NCBI RefSeq assembly: GCF_036898095.1
Contig: NC_090767.1
Location: 24,698,570 to 24,762,569 of the forward strand
Length of the DNA stretch: 64,000 nt
Reading direction: 5' to 3'
Source: Palaemon carinicauda
Lineage: Eukaryota; Arthropoda; Malacostraca; Decapoda; Palaemonidae
Of the stretch, positions 53,436 to 61,933 are shown one piece after another (position 1 is the first letter of the stretch; every line of letters begins with the position of its first letter). The notes beneath the pieces were generated by a model that had not been told where the DNA came from, did not search any database, and worked only from the letters and a program-made list of their open reading frames with translations. The translations under genes and the position numbers were made by a program.

Positions 53436-53690
53436 AAAGTAAATATCAACAGCTGATATCACAGGAGTTCATATTTTGATTGTGATTGGTCAAGAAAAAA
53501 GTAAATATCAACAGCTGATATCACAGGAGTTCATATTTTGCTTGTGATTGGTCAGCAGAAAAGTCAATATCAACAGTTGATATCACTGGAGTTCATATTT
53601 TGATTGTGATTGGTCCTGAAAAAAGTAAATATCAACAGCTGATATCACTGGATATCATATTTTGCCTGTGATTGGTCAGGATAAAAGTAA
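53436..53690. repeat. 62-bp minisatellite, four units
   Basis: Units begin at 53439, 53501, 53563 and 53625, a constant 62-bp spacing. Each carries AATATCAACAGCTGATATCA (CAGTTG in the third) and TGTGATTGGTC. So each unit presents an E-box-like CAGCTG palindrome and an inverted CCAAT box. A fifth, partial unit begins at 53687. Confidence 0.95.
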
Positions 53691-53767
53691 ACACAACCAG
53701 TAATTATCATTTCCAATCCTATCTTGTTTCTCATTGGCTAATACCACACGATTCTCTTGCTCGACAG

Positions 53768-53845
53768 AATGGTGCCGAAGATGTCAAAAAACACAGATTT
53801 TTCAAGAACACCGATTGGGAGGACGTCTTCCAAAGAAAACTGAAG
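53768..53845 (+). CDS. Pka-C3: PRKX/Pka-C3-type protein kinase, exon B
   Basis: Begins after the acceptor GCTCGACAG and ends before GTAAGA. It encodes 26 residues in phase 0: NGAEDVKKHRFFKNTDWEDV followed by FQRKLK. This is the end of the kinase domain (H-R/P-F-F-K..DW), where PKA proteins have a near-identical segment. The Asn-Gly at the start completes the RLGN-x-K-NGAEDVK region across the intron. Exon size and phase match the next exon without a break. Confidence 0.93.
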
Positions 53846-54511
53846 GTAAGAATTCCCTCAGGCTTGCATCATAACACTGGCGTATTCGTGTGATATCTTC
53901 ACAATATCGTATTTCAGACCAATATAAACGAAATTTCCCCCCATAAATCAAATGGATTGGACATCTATAATAAGAATGTTTACGTCCGTTCCACCCAACC
54001 ACATGGTCCAGTAGTGTTGTCTATGGGGACATACTACAAAACACTAAGTAACCAGTAACTTTCTTTGTGTGTGGAATTACTTGTGGCTCCTTCTTCTCTT
54101 TATAAACATAATACAAGACTTAAACGTCTAAGAAAATAATGTTCATTGATTCTCAATAACCTAAGAATAGAGGCCTTATAATTTCTCTAAACTATGAGCA
54201 ATGAATTAAGGGATAAATGATGAAATACTGTTAGGAATTAAGCACAAGAAATTCTGTGTGAAATAATTTTGGCACAACAGCATTAATCAACAAGTAGATT
54301 TCTAAAAGAAAAAAATATCAGTGATTATTTGAAGCCTGAATAATATGAATTGTTGAATTATACAACATAAAATATTTGAAAAGTACTGTATTATATTATG
54401 AATTTTCCAACATATTATTGATTGATATCCCTTTCTTCTTCAGCTGCCTATTGTATATCATTAATGAATGTTCCAACTCTATTTTATTTTATTATTAATC
54501 TTTCTTTTCAG
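53846..54511 (+). other. Kinase intron, last
   Basis: Bounded by GTAAGA and TTCTTTTCAG. AT-rich, 666 bp, no repeat or ORF recognised. Confidence 0.85.
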
Positions 54512-54637
54512 CCGCCACTCGTCCCGAAGGTGAGCTACGACGGAGACACGAGGAACTTCGACGATTACCCCGAAAACAACTGGAGATCCTCCGAGGGCGT
54601 CTCCGAGGGCGAGCTGGCCATATTCAGCGACTTCTAA
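54512..54637 (+). CDS. Pka-C3: PRKX/Pka-C3-type protein kinase, terminal exon (AGC C-tail)
   Basis: Encodes 41 residues and TAA. It starts PPLVPKVSYDGDTRNFDDYP, then ENNWRSSEGVSEGELAIFSDF. The PP-x-VPK and DGDT-NFD-YPE blocks are the AGC C-terminal tail. The final IFSDF is the FxxF hydrophobic motif at the extreme C-terminus, as in PKA-type kinases, which folds back on the N-lobe. YPENNW and the tail length (no extra residues after the last Phe) favour PRKX/Pka-C3 over PKA-Calpha. Base composition is GC-richer than the surroundings, as for the other two exons. Confidence 0.93.
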   Translation, partial: PPLVPKVSYDGDTRNFDDYPENNWRSSEGVSEGELAIFSDF

Positions 54638-55128
54638 GGCTCGGTCGCTGTGAACGTACGATGCCTTATCCTCCTCCACGAGGAAGGAAGCAGGGACGAA
54701 CAAGATGGCCTTGGTGACCATAGATCCTAGAAGTGCAATTAGGCTTAGTCTTCAAATACACGGAAGCAGATAACCCCTTGGCTATGTCACTTTGCGTCAG
54801 GGTTTTGATTTCTATTTTTGAGTTTTTGGTCGGACGATCGTTCGGGAAGCAGCTCGGGGTCCCGAGTTTGGCTTCGGAAGATGTGTAGATATTTTATTTA
54901 ATACTTTTACGTCCCTTTTCTTTTGTAATATACTGTACAGAGATGTGGAATCATTTTCAGCTCTTGTTTTCTTTGCCGTTTCAAAGTCGTCGTTCGGTCC
55001 GAGAAAATCTTGCTCAATGATGTTAACGCGTCGCAAGGAACCGGACGTCGACCGCTCCGACGGCGTTTATTTGGCCGTAATTGCCGTGCATCGCAGGATA
55101 TGTAATTTCGTTATTATTATTTGGATCA

Positions 55129-55319
55129 GCTGACTCAGCATTTAACAAGTTTCTTTGCTGACTCAGCATTTAACAAGTTTCTTTGCTGACATTTAACAAG
55201 TTTCTTTGCTGACTCAGCATTTAACAAGTTTCTTTGCTGACTCAGCATTTAACAAGTTTCTTTGCTGACTCAGCATTTAACAAGTTTCTTTGCGGACTCA
55301 GCATTTAACAAGTTTCTTT
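55129..55319 (+). promoter_or_regulatory. Array of Maf-recognition/AP-1-like sites (28-bp repeat, 7 units)
   Basis: Seven units of GCTGACTCAGCATTTAACAA followed by GTTTCTTT. The third lacks five bases and the last has GCGGACTCA. With the preceding T, four units read TGCTGACTCAGCA, the exact palindromic T-MARE bound by Maf/CNC factors, with an AP-1 core TGACTCA. Whether it acts as DNA enhancer or only as a transcribed repeat is unknown. Confidence 0.75.
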
Positions 55320-55515
55320 GCCAGACCTCCAAACATTTCTAGTTTTCCGTTGTTTTTCAAAATGGCAGCTGCTCTTTCTCCCACAGCTAAAAGTACTGCA
55401 GTCGAAAAATGCATCCGATGCCGTCGCAAATGAAGGCAAGGTAGTTATATTGTGGCTGTGAATTTTATTTGATGTAGATAATTGACTTAAAATGTAACAA
55501 GTTTGATATAATAGA

Positions 55516-55521
55516 AATAAA
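55516..55521 (+). terminator. Candidate polyadenylation signal
   Basis: Canonical AATAAA about 880 bp downstream of the kinase stop codon, and the first canonical hexamer on this strand that I noticed after it. Other hexamers occur in this AT-rich DNA, so usage is unproven. Confidence 0.4.
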
Positions 55522-55613
55522 AATTCCAAGCAGTTACCAGTTCTTTCATTATTAGTCTCCCACCGTTATCTGTACGTTAAGTTATCGGTTGTCATATATA
55601 CCCTCTTTAATCA

Positions 55614-56180
55614 TTATTACTAGCAAAGTTACAACCCTAGTTGGAAAAACAGAATGCTATAATCCCAAATACTCCAACATACTAAATAGCTCATTGAGGA
55701 AAGGAAATAAGGTAACAGAATAGTGTGCCCGAGTGAACCCTCACGCCTGAGAACTCTAACCCAAGACAGTGGAAGACCACAGTACAGAGGTTATGGCACT
55801 ACCCAAGACTAAGAGAACAGTGGATTCATTTTGGCGTGTCCTTCTCCTGGAAGAGCTGCTTACCATAGCTAAAGAGTCTCTTTTACCCTTTCCAAGAGGC
55901 AAGTAGCCACTAAATTGCAGTGCAGTATTTAATCCCTTGAGATAAAAGTTTTTGGTTATTTTAGTGTTGTCAGGTGTATGAGGACAGAGGAGAATGTGTA
56001 AAGAATAGGCTAGACTATTCGTTGTATTTGTAGGCAGAGGAAAATTATCCAAAACTGAGAGGAATCCAGTGGTACTATCTGGCCAGTAATAGGACCCAAT
56101 AGCACTAGTAGTTTTATGCCTTTTATCAGAGGCATCCTCTTTCACCAAACCTCTTCTCTCCATATCATCCTTCACCTTAT
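55614..56180 (-). repeat. (AAT)n-tailed retroposon family, longest copy
   Basis: Minus-strand copy whose 3' end (plus-strand start) reads ATTATTACTAGCAAAGTTACA then ACCCTAGTTGG. The body shares AACTCTAACCCAAGACA and GGAAGACCA with 56925-56950, and (inverted) GGTAAGCAGCTCTTC, GGAGAAGGACAC with 61393-61424. It extends about 560 bp. No coding region is conserved, so SINE-like or a LINE 3' end. A second short 3' end is at 56200-56240. Confidence 0.7.
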
Positions 56181-56240
56181 GAAGTATATGAAAAAAAATC
56201 TTATATTATCATTATTACTAGCTATGTTACAACCATAGTT

Positions 56241-56489
56241 ATCTGTCACCCTCTCGATCTTCCCCTACCTAACAAGTTTCGCCCAAGCCCTCCTCGCTCC
56301 CTTCCCACCATCCATTCTCAACACATGTCCACACCATCTCATCTCGGTTCTCTTAAGCTTTCCTTCCTCTTTTCGTCTTGGAGCCCACATCATCTCGACC
56401 AGTCCAACCAACATCTCCAGGACTCTCTACCTCAGGCACCGAAACATCTCATGGTATTCTATCATAAGCCTTTTCTAGATATGCAAAAG
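56241..56489. other. CT-rich unassigned stretch
   Basis: Contains TCTCGATCTTCCCCTACC and ACACATGTCCACACCATCTC, wording often seen near retroelement ORFs, but I see no supported frame. Confidence 0.35.
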
Positions 56490-56542
56490 CATGTCATTAT
56501 TATTATTGTTATTGTTATTATTATTGTTGTTGTTGTTGTTGT

Positions 56543-56612
<70 letters not shown>

Positions 56613-56660
56613 ATTATTATTATTATTATTATTATTATTATTGTTGTTGTTGTTGTTATT
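56490..56660. repeat. Compound (ATT)n/(GTT)n microsatellite
   Basis: Alternating blocks of ATT, GTT and AAT trinucleotides with a central AAT/ATT inversion. It forms the tail side of the retroposon copy at 56670. Confidence 0.95.
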
Positions 56661-56669
56661 GTTCTTGTT

Positions 56670-57000
56670 ATTAGCTAAGCTACAACCCTAGTTGGAAAAG
56701 CAGGATGCTATAACCCCAATGGCTCCAACAAGGAAAAATAGCCCAGTGAGAAAAAGAAACAATAAAATAAACTAAAAGAGAAGTAATGAACAATTAAAAT
56801 AAAACATTTTGAGAACAGTAACAACATTGAGATAGATCTTTTATATATAAACTATAATAACTTAAAAAAAGAGAAATAATATAGAATAGTGTGCCTGTGT
56901 GTACCCTCAAGCAAGAGAACTCTAACCCAAGACAATGGAAGACCATGGTACAGAGGCTATAGCACTACCCAAGAGTAGAGAACAATGGTTTTTAGAACTC
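56670..57000 (-). repeat. (AAT)n-tailed retroposon copy
   Basis: Plus strand begins TTAGCTAAGCTACAACCCTA then GTTGGAAAAGCAGGATGC, and continues with AATAGCCCAGTGAGAAA, AGTAACAACATTGAGATAGA and CTAACCCAAGACAATGGAAG. It is oriented minus, with its 3' (tail) end facing the trinucleotide repeat. Confidence 0.8.
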
Positions 57001-57279
57001 GTACACAAAGATTCAATATGATTGGTGCAACGTTTGTTGAGGGGCGAATATCCTACTGATGAGCTATCTATAAAGGTGCATAGATTTTAAGGAATTTCAG
57101 ATTAATAAGATTTTCATTATAGAATAATGAAAAACGTACATTGCATTTTCATGTTTTTATGTAGACCAGGCTGACATGAGTCTTTTTATTGTTTAAATTT
57201 GACATATCTGTTTTTGACGTTGTTAATAGTTTATATAGGACATATCTGTTTTGACGCTGTTACTGTTTTTAGAATGATA

Positions 57280-57403
57280 TATTGTTAATATATTCTCATC
57301 ATTTATTTATTTCCTTATTTCCTTTCCTCACAGGGCTATTTTTCCCCGTTAGAGCCCTTGGGCTTATAGCATCTTGCTTTTCCAGCTAGGGTTGTAGCTT
57401 GGC

Positions 57404-57462
<59 letters not shown>
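57280..57462 (+). repeat. (AAT)n-tailed retroposon copy, 3' end
   Basis: TTTCCTCACAGGGCTATTTT, then AGCATCTTGCTTTTCCAGCT and AGGGTTGTAGCTTGGC. This leads straight into about 18 AAT units (57405-57462). 5'-truncated, as expected for target-primed reverse transcription. Confidence 0.82.
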
Positions 57463-59036
57463 CCAAAATTTCTCCATTTTTCTTAATTGTGTTGTCATTT
57501 GTGACTTTATTTCTCTTTAAATTATTATTGTTTATTAATTGTGATATTGTTTTTAAGCTTATCAGCTGGGTAAACGTACGAAATTATCAATAATTTACTG
57601 AAAGGAAATAGTTAACAAATAATTTATAATAGTTTGCAATGAAATATATTCCGTTTTTTATAGGAATCACTAAAGAACCTCGGTAGCACCTTTTGGAATG
57701 AATAAAAACTAAAAACTGCTTATTTAGATATTTTTTAAGTAGTTTTGTCGCATTTATATCGATAAAATAAATATATATTATATAAAAAATCATATAAATT
57801 ACTATTTTATTCAAATTGTACTGTATATTATTAAAATAATGTACAATATTTTGTATATATATATAATAAACGGATTCAATAATATTTACTCAATTTCGTA
57901 ATAAAGGACTTTAAAAGATTTATATAATAATATTGAAGAATAAATTTTCTAATTTTCATTATAAAATATGAAATAGATTATAAACATTAGAGTAATCTTA
58001 TTCAAAAAATCTTTACAGCAAACGTCTCCATAAATAAAAAAATATTGGTTATATAGTATTATGATCAAATGAAGTTATTTTCTATAAATATGACGATAAA
58101 AACAAACATATATATTAATTGGATCATATAGGATGTAAGCTTATTGAGAGAATCACAAAATGAATATACCTATTGAAAGAAATTAAAAATAACACTTCCA
58201 GCTCCTCAACTCGCTGGAATGCAAGCAAGACCACCCTTATACAATGAGCTTAAATAAACAATATATATGTGAAATCCATAATAGAAACCAAGCAATAATA
58301 TTAATCATATATTAGATTATATAATTTTATTGAAAGCATTACAAAATATATATTCATTGGAAGAAATCATTAAAAAGAACACTTATTGCTCGCTAACTCG
58401 CTGGAACATCAGTTCTACCCTTAAAAATAAGCCTAAATAAACATAATATAAGTGAAATTAATAGCTAAAAACAAGAAATAATATTAACTAGATGTTAGTA
58501 AATATAATTATATTGAAATAACTACAAAATATATAACAATTAGAAGATAAATTAAAAAGAACAGTTCTATCTCGTTAAAATAATAAGCGTAAATAACATA
58601 ATATATGTGAAATTGATAGCCAAATATAAGCATTATTATTAATTATATATTAAAATGTATAATTTTATCCAAAAATTACAAAATATATATTAATTAGAAG
58701 AAATAACTAAAAAGAACACTGCTCGTTCCACTCGCTGGAACGCCAGCGATCAGCTGAGAAATAATAACAGTAATCAGAGGGACTCGGTGAAATGCCATGA
58801 CTTTACGAAGCTTATTTTAACAAATTACGTCACTTTCCTGTAACTTCCTGTATCATTACAGTAACGGGAGAACTCCTGTACGTCATTTCATGGCTGTAAC
58901 ATCCCGGTACAGGTCAGTTTTAACCTTATTCTGTCTAATTGTTATGTCTAAAGTGATTTCGGGTTAGACCACAGCCTTCTACTATATGTGACGTGAGCTG
59001 GTGATGTTAGTCGAAACAAGGCTAGTTTAAGCTATG
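57463..59036. other. AT-rich region with diverged tandem repeat
   Basis: No genes. From 58136 to about 58760 four diverged units of roughly 155-185 bp repeat the pattern ATTGAAAGCATTACAAAATA .. GGAAGAAAT .. AAAAAGAACAC, three of them followed by an ACTCGCTGGAA-like word. Confidence 0.55.
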
Positions 59037-59119
59037 TACAGTTGGCTTCACTAATTCCGGCACACTGACGTCTCCTTAGCTTGTCGTGAAGTATACCGGA
59101 ATTAGTGAAGGCAACTGTA
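59037..59119. mobile_element. Miniature Tc1/mariner-like element
   Basis: 83-bp near-palindrome flanked by TA: TACAGTTGGCTTCACTAATT at the left and the inverse of TACAGTTGCCTTCACTAATT at the right, both followed by CCGG, with one mismatch in 24. TA flanks plus a CAGTTG start fit Tc1/mariner MITEs. Confidence 0.75.
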
Positions 59120-59199
59120 CATATTTTTTACGACTTTTTACTATTTTATCTTGTTTTTTTCCTCTCGTTATTTTGAAGGTTTTATAGTTTATATACGAA

Positions 59200-59346
59200 A
59201 GATTTATTTTAATATTATTATTGTTTTTAAATGTCTGTTATTATTTCCCTTGTTTCCTTTCCTCACTGGGCTATTTTTCCCTGATGGAGCCCTTATGAGT
59301 CTTATAGCGTCCTGCTTTTCCAATTAGGGCTGTAGCTTAGCTAGCA

Positions 59347-59382
<36 letters not shown>

Positions 59383-59513
59383 GTAATAATAAAATTAATA
59401 ATAATAATAATATAAATAATATTAATAATAGAAATTATAATAATGATGATAATAATAATGATAATAATAATAATAATAGTAATAATAAAATTAATAATAA
59501 TAATGATAATAGA

Positions 59514-59544
<31 letters not shown>

Positions 59545-59575
59545 GTAATGATAATAATAATAAATCAATTTTATT
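59200..59575 (+). repeat. (AAT)n-tailed retroposon 3' end with long imperfect AAT tract
   Basis: TTTCCTCACTGGGCTATTTT, AGCGTCCTGCTTTTCCAATT and AGGGCTGTAGCTTAGCTAGC precede about 225 bp of AAT units with AGT, GAT and AAA interruptions. Confidence 0.85.
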
Positions 59576-60991
59576 TATGAGGAAAATATTTTATATCTTT
59601 GAAATATGACATTATGAAGATAGATTTACATTTTATGAAATATGATATTTAGTGATGCCTCGGTATTATTATAAACTGAGGATACTAGAGTCCTAAGGGG
59701 GTCACAACCTCCCCCATAGGTAAGTAAGTAAACATATGGCTCCTAGGTTAGGTTAGGTTGCGGAACCTCGGTTTATGTGGTGTTCTTCTGTTTGATTCCC
59801 TGGGTGTATGTATAATGACGGTAGTTTAAGGGGGTACGCAGGGGTCGTTAGCCCTCCCTTAAGTAGGTAAGGACATTGCTATTAGGTTAGGTTGTGTGGT
59901 GTTCTCGTGTAGAGGTTCTGCAGAAAAATGGACACAGTTTATATTGTACAGCGTTCACATCTTACGAACGACTAGAAAATGGGAAGAAAATTCTCATTTT
60001 CTATGCATGTTGGAGGAACTGGCCGCTGATATACAAAAGCTCCTGTTTCCCTCTTTATATGTGGACCTGTTTCCCTTTTTAAATAAGGTTTATTTTAGTC
60101 ATTACTTATGCAATTTAACAATGAACGTCAGTTTCGGACGGAGCACATTATTTACTACTGGAAAACCTATATTCTCTATCCCTCTATGGAAAACCTCTAT
60201 CTATTCCATTCTGATCCGTTGCTGGGCGGAGGGATTTGCCTTTCCATTGGCACTTCCTTACTTGTCTTCTCTATTCTAGTTCATTTATTTCCTTTAATCC
60301 TTTTTTTCCCACATCGGGTATATATATTCTTTTCCTTCCTCTATTCCTTCTCCCTTAAACAGAACGTTTCCTAATATCTTCTTCTTTTTCTCCTCTTTTC
60401 CTTTTCCTCTTCTGTAGTTCTATTATTTTCCTTCTCTCGTTGCTGAGATCAGGACAGTAAAGAATGAAATAAAATAATTTTCTGACTTGATCTATAATTT
60501 TAACAATTTTACAGAGTCCGTTCTAACCAACTACAAAGATCCTAGTTTTAAAATGGATTTAATTAGAAAAATATAGGTTTTCCTCAAGTATTTCCTTTAA
60601 AATTGTTCAAAGTTCCATTAAATATACAAGGAGCCGTTAATTAAAATTATTAGGAATATTGTATTACAGTCCTCATTTTTCCAGTTCTGTAATGCATTTA
60701 TACAGTAATTCTGAATTGTATTACAGGTAGGAAAACATAGTATAAAGTGTTGTTTATATGACAGTAAAGATTAGGGTAAATGGCACTTTTCATCGCATGT
60801 TAATGTTACAAAAAATTTATGGAAATAATAACCAAAGATAATATTCCTATTGTTCATTATTGTGTCTTTCCAGATAAGGGAGAATTAAGCCAGAGTGATT
60901 CTGTTATCCGCACTCATAAATTCTCGCCTCGGAAAGATCATTCTTTACCCGAGGGGAAGTTCTTGCGCCGTCAGAAGCGGAGACTTTAGCC
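59576..60991. other. Unassigned sequence upstream of a candidate first exon
   Basis: Contains two short TTAGG-like tracts (GGTTAGGTTAGGTTG at 59746-59760 and one at 59884) that are far too short to be telomeric. The ORFs at 59894-60374 lack codon bias or recognisable domains. A 5' UTR for the exon at 60992 may lie in the GC-richer stretch from about 60870. Confidence 0.4.
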
Positions 60992-61044
60992 ATGGCCGCA
61001 ACGAGCGGGGCAGACAGACGGAAGTACTACGAGGAGCAGGAAAA
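60992..61044 (+). CDS. Candidate first coding exon of an unidentified host gene
   Basis: ATG in a strong context (AGCCATGGCC) encodes MAATSGADRRKYYEEQE plus two bases of the next codon, followed by a consensus donor GTAAGT at 61045-61050. The charged, Tyr-Tyr-Glu-Glu composition and local GC richness suggest a genuine N-terminus. I do not recognise the protein. If unspliced it would stop after 18 codons. The partner exons would be beyond the window, with a DIRS element in the intron. Confidence 0.5.
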
Positions 61045-61369
61045 GTAAGTACCGATGTTTAGAAGTGTTTAAGTTTATTTGGTAACGGATGTTTACTTAT
61101 AACTTAAGACTGGGGAACTATCAAAAGGAAGAAATGAGAAGTGATTTAAATAAGTGCAAAATGAAATGCGAATTGACCGAGTATTTGTTCCTACGCAAAT
61201 GCAAACCCTTTGATAGGAATGTGCTTTCAGAACTTTTAGAACTTCACCTAGGTGGCGCTAGTTACTGCCTATTGGCAATGAAACCTTACCAACCTGACAT
61301 ACGCCACTGGGCTCTCACTTTGTTTTCAATAGCTGTAGTTACTCAAGGGATACTTTCCACTCTGTAAAG
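61045..61369. other. Start of putative intron
   Basis: The ORF at 61089-61367 has no recognisable features and overlaps presumptive intronic sequence. Nothing else is supported. Confidence 0.4.
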
Positions 61370-61572
61370 TTAGAAGAGACTCTTAACTCATGGTAAGCAG
61401 CTCTTCTAGGAGAAGGACACTCCAAAATCAAACCATTGTTCTCTAGTCTTGGGTAGTGCTACTGTCTCCTTACCATGGTCTTCCACTATTTTGAGTTATA
61501 GAGTTCTCATGCTTGAGGGTACTCGCAGGGATACTATTCTATCTTATTTCTCTTCCTTTTGTTGTTTTGAAG
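61370..61572 (+). repeat. (AAT)n-tailed retroposon interrupted by a DIRS element
   Basis: TTAACTCATGGTAAGCAGCT, GGAGAAGGACACTCC, TACCATGGTCTTCCACTATT and GAGTTCTCATGCTTGAGG are the inverse of text at 55740-55870. The copy breaks off at about 61572, exactly where the DIRS terminal repeat begins, so the DIRS probably inserted into it. Confidence 0.72.
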
Positions 61573-61860
61573 TTTTAAATATTTAACTTAGCCGGTGAAT
61601 ATATAATAGCTGACGTCTCCGGCGGCTCGACAGAAAAACACAAAAACTCGCGAGCGATCGCTATGAAGGTTGCGGGTGTGCCCACCAGCGCCAACTATCG
61701 GCCAGATACCGCATATACATGTAAACAGCTCCAGTTCTTCTCTGTCGGTCTGATCGACAAGTTGATTCCATTACTCGCTGTTTTTCAACAGTCTTGGTGA
61801 GGTACTTCTTTTTGGTTTGAGCTTTCGCAGTGCAGGTGTTTTATCTTCAACTTAAACTCT
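61573..61860 (+). repeat. DIRS copy 5 left terminal repeat
   Basis: Inverse of 4337-4625. Contains CGGCTCGACAGAAAAACAC, GCGAGCGATCGCTATGAAGG and AGCTTTCGCAGTGCAGGTG. The right end is outside the window. Confidence 0.82.
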
Positions 61861-61933
61861 TGAACTCTTTTTTGGATAGATTTAATTGTTGATGACTTTG
61901 GATTGTTTTTTGGACTTTCTTTGACTTTTCAAA

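Larger units (their letters stand above)
51765..53767 (+). other. Kinase intron with two minisatellites
   Basis: GT at 51765 and AG at 53766-53767 bound a 2.0 kb intron. It contains a 12-unit 20-bp array (52541-52780) and a 62-bp array (53436-53690) that ends only about 80 bp before the acceptor. Otherwise unique sequence, with no ORF of note. Confidence 0.85.
54638..55535 (+). other. Putative kinase 3' UTR
   Basis: Follows the stop codon with no intervening splice signal. It contains the 28-bp repeat array at 55129-55319 and an AATAAA at 55516-55521 followed by a T/G-poor stretch. If that signal is used, the 3' UTR is about 900 nt and the repeat array would be transcribed. ORFs within it on either strand are not supported. 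Confidence 0.5.

Noticed and set aside
59740..59895. TTAGG-like tracts as interstitial telomere
   Set aside because: Only two to three consecutive units at each place; common chance wording in arthropod DNA.
59894..60374. Overlapping + strand ORFs of 62-127 codons
   Set aside because: No domain, no codon bias, no splice or start context, AT/T-rich composition.
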